Source: Synechococcus sp. KORDI-49 (GTDB lineage Bacteria > Cyanobacteriota > Cyanobacteriia > PCC-6307 > Cyanobiaceae). From it: a stretch of DNA of 64,000 nt. The translations under genes were made by a program, and so were the position numbers. Position 1 is the first letter of the stretch, and every line of letters begins with the position of its first letter. The notes beneath the pieces are model-generated. The model was not told where the DNA came from. It ran no database searches and saw only the letters and a list, made by a program, of their open reading frames with translations. Shown piece by piece: positions 16,553-23,534 of the stretch. Location of the stretch: NCBI RefSeq assembly GCF_000737575.1, contig NZ_CP006270.1, forward strand, positions 747,163-811,162. The letters run 5' to 3'.

Positions 16553-17779
16553 TCAGCTCCCTGAGTACTGATCCGAGGAGGAAGAGGAGGAGGAGGAGGA
16601 GGAGGTGTCCGTCGCAGCGAAGGCCTGCATGAAGGCAGACGCCGTGCGTTGGTTGTTCTGAGTGGCGAAGGAGTTGGTCGACAGCGTTGCTAGGGCTGAA
16701 CCGTTGGCAGTTGCAGACGAGTTATCCTGCGTATTCACAAGCTTGAACGCATCCAGACGATCCAGGCTCACGGTGAAACTGGAATTGTCGTCGGCATTCA
16801 CGCTGGCGATGGCACCCAAGCCCTCAACCGTGACTTCGCTATCACTCTGAGTGCTGGTTGTTCCGATGGATTGAGCGTAACCGGCTTCATAGGCTGCATT
16901 GAAAGCAGCCGTCCAGGATGCACCACCGGTCGTATCGCCTGTTGAATCAGCCGCCGTCAGTGCGGACGCCACAATCGCTTCTAACTGAGCCTCTTGGCCG
17001 ATCGCGGTGACGGAATTTTCAGTTGTATTGAAGGTACCCTTGATAATTCCGGTCGCAGATGACTCAGTCGCAGTAGAAGAACTGTTTGTGATGACGTTGT
17101 TGTACGCAGAGCTGTAACTGGAGTTATAACTCTCGTTATAAGAGGTCGTATAAGCATTCTTGAATTCTCTGAAGTTGCTCTGCTCTGTTTTATAAGCAGC
17201 TTCACTTGCGTAGGAAGACTGCGCGCTACCGAGAGCTGACCAGGCAGTGTCGTAATTGGTCGACCACTTCCACTCTCCATCACGGTCATAGCTGCCGTAA
17301 TTACCTGTCTCCGTCGCCGACAGATTGGTGGCCGTGGTGGCATATTCCCAACCTTGTGAGTGGGACTCCCGCTTGGCCGTTTCGGTTGCCACTGAGTTGG
17401 CGGCAGCGGAAGCGGCCTGAGTTGCAGCGGCAGAGGAGGAGGTGCCATTGGTCTGCATCAGGTTGCTGCCTGCACCCATCTGCATCACACCCATCGACAT
17501 CCCGTCGAATTCCTGGGTCGCGGACACGTTGGCGTCCACCCCAATGCTGGTCGTCGAGCCCACATTGAACTGATTGGAGGTGCCGACCGCGTTGTTGAAC
17601 GTCGCCGTGCCCGCACCGGAGAAGGTCAGTCCGCCAGGAGTGGTGGCGTTGATGATGAACATACGCTGGGTGGTACCAGACATGTTCGGGTCATCGGAAC
17701 CAGCGCGACTGGAGTTCTGGGCGTTTGCCGCGGCCGGAACCGTCAGCAGCAACGCTGCCAGGAGTAGAGGTGTTTTCAT
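16553..17779 (-). CDS. exported Ser/Thr/Asn/Ala-rich protein with poly-Ser tail, unknown
   Basis: 408 aa. A clear signal peptide (LLLAALLLTVPAAANA, then QNSSRAG) precedes a low-complexity but not purely repetitive body: Gly/Asn/Thr-rich strand-like text (TPGGLTFSGAGTATFNNAVG), a Ser/Ala block around 115-140, a Tyr/Ser/Asn block (YTTSYNESYNSSYSSAYNN, about 212-230) and a C-terminal run of ten serines (SSSSSSSSSSDQYSGS). No LPXTG, PEP-CTERM or transmembrane C-terminus is seen, so it is probably released or held on the outer surface. Base composition is less GC-rich than neighbours. It has a dedicated downstream terminator and a 385-base upstream region. An adhesin or surface-layer role is only inference. 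Confidence 0.7.
   Translation of the reverse strand: MKTPLLLAALLLTVPAAANAQNSSRAGSDDPNMSGTTQRMFIINATTPGGLTFSGAGTATFNNAVGTSNQFNVGSTTSIGVDANVSATQEFDGMSMGVMQMGAGSNLMQTNGTSSSAAATQAASAAANSVATETAKRESHSQGWEYATTATNLSATETGNYGSYDRDGEWKWSTNYDTAWSALGSAQSSYASEAAYKTEQSNFREFKNAYTTSYNESYNSSYSSAYNNVITNSSSTATESSATGIIKGTFNTTENSVTAIGQEAQLEAIVASALTAADSTGDTTGGASWTAAFNAAYEAGYAQSIGTTSTQSDSEVTVEGLGAIASVNADDNSSFTVSLDRLDAFKLVNTQDNSSATANGSALATLSTNSFATQNNQRTASAFMQAFAATDTSSSSSSSSSSDQYSGS
16574..16603 (-). repeat. trinucleotide repeat encoding ten serines
   Basis: Ten consecutive Ser codons, nine of them TCC or near variants (GGA/AGA/CGA on the plus strand), near the 3' end of the exported Ser-rich gene. Length change would be in frame. 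Confidence 0.8.
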
Positions 17780-18164
17780 TTTGGGTAAAAGGAATCCAGA
17801 ATGTTTTAAGGATTCACCCGCACCCTGTCACTGGCTTCTGACAGGACGCCATAACCTTTTCTTAATTACCTTGGCGGTAGGAATTGGTGCGTGACGGGGT
17901 CGATCCAGGGCAGCAGGTCATCAGGGAGAAAACGGTCGGGATCGGCGATCCGATGCTCGAGTCACGACGGCGTTGTCCGATGTCATGGACACCACGGTCT
18001 GCGTGGTGCATCAAGCAGCCCCAGGCGTTGCTCAGAAACTGTTGGACGACAGCACCGAGATCAACGCTTGACCCGAGTCGTTGTTCGGTCGGAGGGCGGT
18101 TTCCGCGCTCACGACGGCAGGCGGTTCGTGGCGAGATTCTGGACGTCCGAGGTCTTGACTTCCC
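17780..18164. other. intergenic region upstream of the Ser-rich gene, with possible gene remnant
   Basis: About 385 bases without a confident gene. The part next to the minus-strand gene holds a 5' leader with a hairpin (GAATCC 17792-17797 / GGATTC 17810-17815) and a weaker one at CTGTC/GACAG (17825-17844), and AT-rich text (TTTTCTTAATTACC) suited to a promoter. Between 17884 and 18071 two frames each give short protein-like text (VREKTVGIGDPMLES-like and MDTTVCVVHQAAPGVAQKLL), which may be a decayed gene. Confidence 0.4.
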
Positions 18165-18329
18165 ATGACCACCGAACACCGCAACTGGGCCGTCGTTGCC
18201 TCAGCAATGGAGCAACAGGGAGCCACCAACAGCGACATGTATCGCCGCGCCAGAGCCATGGCTGATGGTCAGACAGACCCGATGCCAACAAGCTTCCCAG
18301 CCGCACCTTTCAGCATCTCAGTCGTCTGA
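18165..18329 (+). CDS. small soluble protein, unknown (54 aa)
   Basis: ATG 18165 to TGA 18329 encodes MTTEHRNWAVVASAMEQQGA, then TNSDMYRRARAMADGQTDP and a Pro-rich tail. The balanced composition and the helical, amphipathic pattern support a real gene, although it is too short for family recognition. It is 61 bases upstream of the NblA-like gene on the same strand. Confidence 0.5.
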   Translation: MTTEHRNWAVVASAMEQQGATNSDMYRRARAMADGQTDPMPTSFPAAPFSISVV

Positions 18330-18390
18330 GACGGCGTCATTCAGCCTCTGCCTCACCGTGCCTCGGTGGGGCAATCCCCTTCTTTCCGTT

Positions 18391-18603
18391 ATGACCAACC
18401 ATCACCTGTCGATGGAGCAGAGATTCCATCTTGAAGCAGCCTTCCGGGAGATCGATACCTGCGAGGACATTGAGCAGCTGCGTGAACTCACCAAGCAGAT
18501 CATCACGGCTCAGGAGAATGAGAAGGCCTTTGCCCGGGAGGCAGCCGCACAGATCCGATTGGAGTTGGACGCAGCAGCCGCAAAACGCTTCGGATTCGTC
18601 TGA
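18391..18603 (+). CDS. small helical protein resembling NblA
   Basis: 70 aa from ATG 18391. The text LSMEQRFHLEAAFREIDTC followed by EDIEQLRELTKQIITAQEN recalls the NblA pattern (LSLEQxFxLRxFExQV...EQAQEFLxxLYxQMM), that is two antiparallel helices, then an Ala-rich tail. NblA proteins mark phycobilisomes for proteolysis under starvation. The match is by eye and several NblA signature residues differ (no Tyr-Lys-Glu-Leu end), so this is a suggestion, not an assignment. Confidence 0.55.
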   Translation: MTNHHLSMEQRFHLEAAFREIDTCEDIEQLRELTKQIITAQENEKAFAREAAAQIRLELDAAAAKRFGFV

Positions 18604-18727
18604 AGTTGAGAGAAGCAGCATCTGAAAGGGTGGACAGCCGGATTTCTTGAATCAGGCCCCGCCGTGGCGGCGGGAACAGACGCATGGTTCAGCTCCGGCA
18701 AGACTCCAGCCACAACCCTCTCCAGCC

Positions 18728-19015
18728 ATGGCGACCTTCGATTCAGCCACTCCCTTTCTGCTGCTGGCACGCATCCATGTGAAAACGGGTTGCGTGGACG
18801 ACTACCTCGAGCTTGCCCGCGAGACCGATGCAGCCTTCGCAGCGCATGTGTCCAATCCACCGGTTCAGGCTTATCTCCAGAAACATGCCGAGCTGGGCGA
18901 CAGCTTCAGCATTGAGGTGTACGGAACGGTGGGCGATGACTGCCGCACCCTGATGGAATCCTTCGGACTGCCCCTGAAGATCTTCGAAACCAGGCTCGGC
19001 TACAGCAGGGTCTGA
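18728..19015 (+). CDS. small protein, possible dimeric alpha/beta barrel (ABM-like) fold
   Basis: 95 aa from ATG 18728 (frame extends upstream without protein character). FLLLARIHVKTGCVDDYLEL followed by ARETDAAFAAHV and GDSFSIEVYGTVGDDCRTLM follows the beta-alpha-beta-beta order of antibiotic-biosynthesis-monooxygenase/ferredoxin-like small proteins. No catalytic residue is assigned. Confidence 0.5.
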   Translation: MATFDSATPFLLLARIHVKTGCVDDYLELARETDAAFAAHVSNPPVQAYLQKHAELGDSFSIEVYGTVGDDCRTLMESFGLPLKIFETRLGYSRV

Positions 19016-19032
19016 GCGGGGAACGGCCCTGG

Positions 19033-19356
19033 TTATTGCTGCTGTTGCTGTTGGCGCAGCGCTGCCATCTTGTCGACGCTGGAGCCAACGGTTTCCACCA
19101 CAAACGCCTCCGGCCCGTCGTGCTTCAGCCTGAACAGATAGCCATTCACCCAGCCGGTCTCCCGGTTGTTCATCTCATGGCCGAGATCCAGAAACCCTGG
19201 TTTCTGACGGAACAGATGCAGAAGAATATCCAACACATCCTGGGGAGATAGATTCTCAGGATCGACAGAAGGAAGATTTTCTCTCACATCCATGAAAGAA
19301 ATGGACGCCGAGTAATCGAAATCGTTCTGCATCACGCAACACTGCTCATCAGGCAC
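19033..19356 (-). CDS. small soluble protein with C-terminal poly-Gln, unknown
   Basis: 107 aa from ATG 19356. The body (MDVRENLPSVDPENLSPQDV, LHLFRQKPGFLDLGHEMNNR, NGYLFRLKHDGPEAFVVETV) looks like a compact alpha/beta protein. It ends in RQQQQQQ, encoded by a GTT/GCT repeat at 19034-19054. Not recognised. It is convergent with the gene ending at 19015. Confidence 0.55.
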   Translation of the reverse strand: MPDEQCCVMQNDFDYSASISFMDVRENLPSVDPENLSPQDVLDILLHLFRQKPGFLDLGHEMNNRETGWVNGYLFRLKHDGPEAFVVETVGSSVDKMAALRQQQQQQ

Positions 19357-19449
19357 CGTAGCCCCTGATACGGTTTAAAGCGACTGACTGTTACCAGGGA
19401 TTGACATCAAAAGCTCACTATCTAACCTGAAAACCACTGCAACAGGCCA

Positions 19450-19593
19450 GTGCGCGAACGCATTCTCGATGAGCTCATTCAGATGGAAACCTGGGACTGG
19501 TGGAAAGCACAAGTCTTTTATTTGAGAGAAAAGAAGGAGTATGCGGAAGCCGAAGCCATTTTCAATGAATTCAAGATCAACAACCAGACATAA
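19450..19593 (+). CDS. small acidic helical protein (47 aa), unknown
   Basis: GTG 19450 to TAA 19593 encodes VRERILDELIQMETWDWWKA followed by QVFYLREKKEYAEAEAIFNE, a strongly helical sequence like a TPR half-repeat. The ATG inside (METWDWWK, 19483) is an alternative start. It overlaps the next exported protein gene by 29 bases, which suggests coupling. Confidence 0.45.
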   Translation: MRERILDELIQMETWDWWKAQVFYLREKKEYAEAEAIFNEFKINNQT

Positions 19594-19858
19594 CCATCCG
19601 CTGGCCCTGATCACAGCAAGCCTGCTGCTGGCCAGCGGTGGACCTGCCAATGCCATGAGCGAGTGCGAGTTCATCATCCGAACGATGAACAAGCTGGGCT
19701 CGCGGATGTCGGTGTTGAGGATGACGATTGCGTCGACAGATGACAAGGAAAAACAGGATCTAGCCAGTCAGCAACTAGACCAGTACAACTCCGATTACCG
19801 CCTGGCCAAGAAGCAATTCAGCAAAGCCAACTGCGGCGACACCTGGAGCAGAGACTGA
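19565..19858 (+). CDS. small exported protein, unknown
   Basis: 97 aa from ATG 19565 (an ATG at 19541 adds 8 residues). The signal peptide is PLALITASLLLASGGPANA. The mature part is helical with two cysteines (SECEFIIRTMNKLG and KANCGDTWSRD) probably paired. No family recognised. Confidence 0.55.
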   Translation: MNSRSTTRHNHPLALITASLLLASGGPANAMSECEFIIRTMNKLGSRMSVLRMTIASTDDKEKQDLASQQLDQYNSDYRLAKKQFSKANCGDTWSRD

Positions 19859-19889
19859 ATCTCTCAAGCAATGAGAGCGGGGCACATTG

Positions 19890-20321
19890 TTATCGGCTCA
19901 TCCCTTTGCGGCCATTCCATTGGCGTTGAACCATGTCATCGCAGTAGCCCCACCGGCCTGAAAAGGCATCGCCAGAGTCGAAGCTGAATTCCAGTCGTCC
20001 CCAGAAAAAAGTTTCAAACTTCTGCTCAGCACACCTTCTCTGGGATTTCTGCTGGATCCAATAGCCTGACAACAGATCGCCGTCCAGAGTTCCATTGATC
20101 AGGCCATCCATTTGGTCTGTCTTCGTATTGATGTAGACGCCGGTCAGTTCATTGGCTTGATGGTTGGACCAAATCTTCAGTGTTCCAAAATCACTGCTCG
20201 AACGGCCTGCCACGATCCCATCCCGACCTCTGGCTGACTGTTTGGATCGGTCCGAGTCGATCCACCAATAAGCCATGGCAACCATGGCAAGCAGCAAAGG
20301 AGGAACCAGCTTTTTGATCAC
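19890..20321 (-). CDS. membrane-anchored small protein, unknown
   Basis: 143 aa from ATG 20321 with an N-terminal hydrophobic anchor (LVPPLLLAMVAMAYWWI). The rest is beta-rich (GTLKIWSNHQANELTGVYIN, GTLDGDLLSGYWIQQKS, GRLEFSFDSGDAFSGRWGYC), reminiscent of small lipocalin-like or MORN-like sheets with two cysteines. Function not known. Confidence 0.55.
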   Translation of the reverse strand: MIKKLVPPLLLAMVAMAYWWIDSDRSKQSARGRDGIVAGRSSSDFGTLKIWSNHQANELTGVYINTKTDQMDGLINGTLDGDLLSGYWIQQKSQRRCAEQKFETFFWGRLEFSFDSGDAFSGRWGYCDDMVQRQWNGRKGMSR

Positions 20322-20375
20322 AGCTCACCTGTCGTGCGCTCTTCAACGTGGGAGGGGTTAGCCCCTCTGCCGGCG

Positions 20376-20780
20376 TCAGTCCATCACCTCGATGCTGACG
20401 TTGGCCGTGCCGTCATCGTCGATGTCGAGGGCATCGGCGGCCCCATGGGCCAGGTCGATCACCGTGCCCTCTTTGTACGGCTTGCGGTCGTTGATCACCA
20501 CCGTGACACTCTCATCGGTGTCGAGCCTGGTGACCTTCACCTCAGTCCCCAGCGGCAAGCTGCTGTGAGCCGCCGTCATCGTGCCCTCTTTGAGCACCTC
20601 ACCACTGGCGGTTTTATTTCCGTAAAGCCCCGGTCCATACCAAGTGGCTCTCCCCTCCGTCGCATTGGCGGTTTCAGCCGTTGGGGCGGGCTTGGATGAG
20701 GATTGATCACTGGCGCAACCGCTGACGCCGAGCGTGATCAGAACCGCAGCGAGAGCTGGCAGACGCAGGAGGTTGCGCAT
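20376..20780 (-). CDS. rlpA: RlpA-family lipoprotein (septal-ring lytic transglycosylase-like)
   Basis: 134 aa. A lipoprotein signal (ITLGVSGCASD, lipobox GVSGC) is followed by a double-psi beta-barrel: ATWYGPGLYGNKTASGEVLK, AAHSSLPLGTEVKVTRLDT and VVINDRKPYKEGTVIDLAHG. The catalytic Asp (INDR) is kept, but the usual GP and AA endings differ (AADALDI). RlpA cleaves naked glycan strands at septa in some bacteria. No SPOR domain follows. Confidence 0.82.
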   Translation of the reverse strand: MRNLLRLPALAAVLITLGVSGCASDQSSSKPAPTAETANATEGRATWYGPGLYGNKTASGEVLKEGTMTAAHSSLPLGTEVKVTRLDTDESVTVVINDRKPYKEGTVIDLAHGAADALDIDDDGTANVSIEVMD

Positions 20781-20909
20781 GAACAGAAGCTGATCTTCTC
20801 AAGAACTAGCCACCGGGATGGAATCTGTCGACCAGCCGCCTGGGCCGTCGAATCGATCAAAGCAGGAGCACGGGTCGATGAAGCATCCAGAACGCTGTTG
20901 CTGTTCGCT

Positions 20910-21428
20910 CTAAAAGTTGAAATAGGAATATTGAGGCTTGATGGCCTCCCATTCCTCCTTGCTGATCTCATCTCCTTGAACCTGCCATTCCTTGCAGACA
21001 ATCCGGCGTGTTGCTTCATAGAAGTCGCAAGACCGTGTTTGGACCAGGTCTCGTGTCGACAATTCATCTTGATCCACAGAAGGCATCGCTCCGGGAGAAC
21101 AATTCTGATCGAGATACTCCTGTTGCTTGCTTAATGAAGAAGCATCCAACGCAGCACCATTCGCATCTTTGCCTGTGCTGACCATCCTGGTCACGGTCTT
21201 GCAGACTGCCTCCAGAACCTTCTGCTTTTCTTGCATCAGCTCCTCAACCTGCTGATCCGTCGGGCTGGTGATCACAACGATGTCTTCGCTGTCTTTCAAG
21301 AAGTCCACCTGCGCCAGAAAGGCTTCCTCTTTGCTGGAAAACTTGAGCGTGTTGCTGCCCGACGAAGAACATGAGACCAGCAACAGTGAGACGGAAAATA
21401 GCGTGATTATTTTGAGTGGCTTCGTCAT
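20910..21428 (-). CDS. lipoprotein, unknown
   Basis: 172 aa from ATG 21428. The signal and lipobox are clear (ITLFSVSLLLVSCSSSGS). The mature part is helical and acidic (KEEAFLAQVDFLKDSEDIVV, EELMQEKQKVLEAVCKTVTR) with four further cysteines (KTV, QNC, RSC, IVC). It is likely anchored in a membrane facing the periplasm. No family recognised. Confidence 0.6.
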   Translation of the reverse strand: MTKPLKIITLFSVSLLLVSCSSSGSNTLKFSSKEEAFLAQVDFLKDSEDIVVITSPTDQQVEELMQEKQKVLEAVCKTVTRMVSTGKDANGAALDASSLSKQQEYLDQNCSPGAMPSVDQDELSTRDLVQTRSCDFYEATRRIVCKEWQVQGDEISKEEWEAIKPQYSYFNF

Positions 21429-21578
21429 CTCAGTACTGTGGCTGGGCTGAGGCGGTGAATGAGCCAGGCACGCCATTTCAACAATCGGTCGGCATCGCCC
21501 CGGAGGCAATGCGCCTTAACACCGATTGTCTTTGTCGCCTGGAACACCAACACTGGATGCATCGAGATCGGAGGAGCC

Positions 21579-21623
21579 ATGACGGCCGACACTCCACCAC
21601 AGCAAACGGCAGAAGCAGCCTGA
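21579..21623 (+). CDS. 14-codon ORF with strong Shine-Dalgarno
   Basis: ATG 21579 is preceded by GGAGGAGCC. The peptide reads MTADTPPQQTAEAA and then stops. It could be a leader peptide, a small protein or chance. Confidence 0.25.
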   Translation: MTADTPPQQTAEAA

Positions 21624-21895
21624 CTTTTCTGGCCCCTGCTCCAACTTTTCAACCCAATCGTGAGCAACTCGTCTGTGACGACACGGATGGTCGTCTGATC
21701 AGTCGATTCTTCTCTGCACCGTCTCAGGTGCCCCGCAGAAGACCTGCATCACACCTGGTTCCAATGGCCCCAGGGTTGCCACAAGCCAGACGCTTCGACC
21801 TCTTCTCTCAGTTCACTGTCGTTCGAAGGGCACTTCACGCTTCGCGGATACAGCTTCACTGAACAGGTCGATTGCAATGCACAAACGAGCGAGCT

Positions 21896-21935
21896 AGGCC
21901 GTCTTTCCACCGGGAAGGGCGGCCTTCCTCTTTGG
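21896..21935 (+). terminator. terminator-like hairpin
   Basis: AGGCCGTCTTTCC (21896-21908) pairs with GGAAGGGCGGCCT (21913-21925) including two G-T pairs, loop ACCG, and is followed by TCCTCTTT. It would end a plus-strand transcript from the 21.5-21.9 kb region. Confidence 0.45.
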
Positions 21936-21983
21936 GAGCTCCGGCGGGACGCGGTGAGCCGGCCACTCCGATCTCGCAGGAGC

Positions 21984-22015
21984 AAAAAGAAGCCCCCGCC
22001 GAAGGCAGGGGCTTC
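21984..22015 (-). terminator. intrinsic terminator of the small RNA
   Basis: GAAGCCCC (22015-22008 on the minus strand) pairs with GGGGCTTC, with an inner GCC/GGC around a GAA-type loop, followed by TTTTTGCT. Confidence 0.8.
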
Positions 22016-22072
22016 AAAACGCTTCTCGGGAGTGTGACCTTGTTTCCACCCCGTGAGGCGTTTTTCCTCACA
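21984..22072 (-). ncRNA. probable small RNA of Yfr2/Cyano-1 type
   Basis: On the minus strand: a -10-like CATATT at 22083-22078, an expected start near 22071, a first hairpin GTGAGG/CCTCAC (22071-22053), a single-stranded middle with GGTGGAAACAAGGTCACACT, and a strong intrinsic terminator at 22015-21989 with a TTTTT tail. A size near 90 nt, the GGAAA/GGAAACA motifs and the terminator fit the Yfr2 family of picocyanobacterial sRNAs. The family match is from memory and needs a covariance search. Confidence 0.55.
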
Positions 22073-22157
22073 CAACAAATATGCCCGGCCATCTGCGCCC
22101 TCGGCAAGGGCCTGGGTTCGGATTCGTGATTGGCCCGACACGGGCAGAACGCAAGCC

Positions 22158-22349
22158 TCAGCTTTCCTGCTCAGCCTGGCTGGCCTGGTGCTGAAACGAC
22201 TGCTCGAGGTGCTCCACCCGTCGCTCCAGCGCCTCAACCCTCTGCTGAAGCTCATGCTCGCGGCGCTGCCCAGCTGCATCCAGCTGCTGGCGGCCACCAT
22301 TCATCATCTCGGTGTAGGTCAGCGCCCTGGGCTTGATCGGTTCCGTCAT
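22158..22349 (-). CDS. small coiled-coil protein, unknown
   Basis: 63 aa from ATG 22349. After MTEPIKPRALTYTEMMNGG comes a heptad-like helix (RREHELQQRVEALERRVEHL then EQSFQHQAS), typical of a short coiled coil. Composition strongly favours a real gene. It lies 3' of a large inverted repeat and upstream of the small RNA. Confidence 0.6.
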   Translation of the reverse strand: MTEPIKPRALTYTEMMNGGRQQLDAAGQRREHELQQRVEALERRVEHLEQSFQHQASQAEQES

Positions 22350-22386
22350 CAGCTCTCGATAGCAAGGGCCTGATCAGCCTGGCCAC

Positions 22387-22468
22387 GGCAACCCAACCGG
22401 GTGTCGGTTCCCTGAGCGCAGCGGCTAAACGATGGGGCCCCCCCGTTGCCAGGCGAGGTTGGGTTGCC
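22387..22468. repeat. 12-bp perfect inverted repeat enclosing 58 bases
   Basis: GGCAACCCAACC (22387-22398) and GGTTGGGTTGCC (22457-22468) are exact complements. The element lies between two minus-strand genes, immediately after the stop of the 33-aa gene and 38 bases before the coiled-coil gene start. The loop is GC-rich (GGGGCCCCCCC) and may fold further. Confidence 0.7.
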
Positions 22469-22471
22469 GAA

Positions 22472-22573
22472 CTAAAGGAGAAACAGCAAGAGCACGATCC
22501 ACGCACTTCCAATGAGGAAAACCTTGTCTGGGCCGTTTCCAATGTCGAAAGGCTCGTAGGGCTCCGGAATCAT
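22472..22573 (-). CDS. tiny membrane protein (33 aa), unknown
   Basis: ATG 22573 to TAG 22472 on the minus strand. MIPEPYEPFDIGNGPDKVFL is followed by a hydrophobic helix IGSAWIVLLLFLL at the very C-terminus. The acidic, Pro-rich N-terminus plus one helix looks like small thylakoid proteins, but no known subunit is matched. Confidence 0.55.
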   Translation of the reverse strand: MIPEPYEPFDIGNGPDKVFLIGSAWIVLLLFLL

Positions 22574-22621
22574 TGTTGACCTGAATCAGCGTTGAGCCTA
22601 GTGGTTTAGACCGCCACTCCG

Positions 22622-22720
22622 ATGCTCACTCGGCTGATCCTGAACCGCAGCACAGCTGCCATGGCCTCAGCGGCAAATGCTTCCGTCATGTTTACCTTGA
22701 GCAAGGTGACATTGTCTTAA
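22622..22720 (+). CDS. possible tiny ORF (32 aa)
   Basis: ATG 22622 to TAA 22720 encodes MLTRLILNRSTAAMASAANA and a short tail. It resembles an isolated signal peptide. No ribosome binding site stands out; it may be chance. Confidence 0.25.
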   Translation: MLTRLILNRSTAAMASAANASVMFTLSKVTLS

Positions 22721-22775
22721 AACATCAATACCATTTCCTAGGCTAACGATCCACAAAATCAATTCCATCAGGCAA

Positions 22776-23048
22776 ATGCTCGAAACCATTGTCTGCACGT
22801 TGGACATCAGCAACTCCTTTGCCGAATTTGCCGACAAGTTCGATCACGACGAAGCACCGGGCCGGGAAGCCAAAGGCATCAAAGTGCTTTATCGCGGGGT
22901 CGCGAACAACAACCCTTCCAAAGTTGTCATTGTCGTCCAAGCTGAAACGGGTGTGATTGCGCAGCACATGCAAGACAACGCTGCACGCTTTGTTGAGAAT
23001 GGTGCTCTCATGCACACCGCTGTGGTGACCTCATACAAGCAGTGCTGA
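22776..23048 (+). CDS. DUF3764 family protein
   Basis: 90 aa from ATG 22776, preceded by AGG. The sequence (TLDISNSFAEFADKFDHDEA, GIKVLYRGVANNNPSKVVIV, VQAETGVIAQHMQDN) matches the DUF3764 family common in picocyanobacteria, probably a ferredoxin-like alpha/beta fold. Function is unknown. One Cys is at each end. Confidence 0.75.
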   Translation: MLETIVCTLDISNSFAEFADKFDHDEAPGREAKGIKVLYRGVANNNPSKVVIVVQAETGVIAQHMQDNAARFVENGALMHTAVVTSYKQC

Positions 23049-23115
23049 CCAGTCGTGCATACCGATCTGGTGTGATGCACGACTGGGCCAGGACCCTCGA
23101 CACTCAGATTCAGCT

Positions 23116-23376
23116 TCAGTCAGTTGGCCAGAGCTTCCACTGAGCACCATCAGGAATCTCAGGGGGTTGCGACACATCCTTGGGTTCCTCCCACAGGACG
23201 CGCCACTGCGGGACGCGACAGGGAACATAGTCATGGTGCTCGATTCGCACCCCACCGAGAGGAGCCACAGATCCGATCCAGCCACCAACCCACTTGGCCT
23301 TGCTCTTGAGAGAGTCACCTTTGAACCAAATCCAGCACTTCTGTCCCAAGACCTGGATCCCAGTGATGACGATCAA
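23116..23376 (-). CDS. small basic/Trp-rich protein, unknown
   Basis: The convincing part is LIVITGIQVLGQKCWIWFKG, SKAKWVGGWIGSVAPLGGVR and EHHDYVPCRVPQWRVLWEEP, a small beta-barrel-like pattern. No ATG is near; TTG 23376 gives 86 aa, and the frame is open up to an ATG at 23544 that would include a non-protein-like stretch containing a hairpin. Start therefore uncertain. No family recognised. Confidence 0.45.
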   Translation of the reverse strand: MIVITGIQVLGQKCWIWFKGDSLKSKAKWVGGWIGSVAPLGGVRIEHHDYVPCRVPQWRVLWEEPKDVSQPPEIPDGAQWKLWPTD

Positions 23377-23421
23377 AGTCTGACACCAGAGGGGAACGGA
23401 CGCACAGGAAGTCAAGTCTCT

Positions 23422-23439
23422 CTCCCCCGGTTGGGGGAG
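23422..23439. repeat. GC-rich hairpin
   Basis: CTCCCCC / GGGGGAG, 7 bp perfect, loop GGTT. No T-run follows on either strand, so it is not a standard terminator. It lies just upstream of the 23116-23376 ORF start. Confidence 0.5.
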
Positions 23440-23534
23440 GCGGGCTTGGGATAAATCCCCCGATCGAGTGAACGTTCGAATGGTCTGCAACGACAGAATT
23501 TGAATGACGTTGTAGACAATTGGGAGCCGAATCA

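Larger units (their letters stand above)
21429..21983. other. long intergenic region without a confident gene
   Basis: About 555 bases. Open frames across it on either strand lack protein-like composition. It contains a 14-codon ORF with a strong ribosome binding site (21579), a GACGAC/GTCGTC hairpin near 21677-21695 and a large terminator-like hairpin at 21896-21925. Confidence 0.5.

Noticed and set aside
21416-21862. Plus-strand ORF of 148 aa
   Set aside because: Arg/Pro/Ser-rich with no fold pattern, and it overlaps the start of the lipoprotein gene.
22066-22073. CCTCACAC, like the Yfr1 core motif, on the plus strand
   Set aside because: The flanking hairpins of Yfr1 are missing; the bases belong to the first hairpin of the opposite-strand small RNA.
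22108-22125. GGGTTCGGATTC, like a tRNA T-loop
   Set aside because: The flanking bases do not pair and no acceptor or anticodon arm is near.
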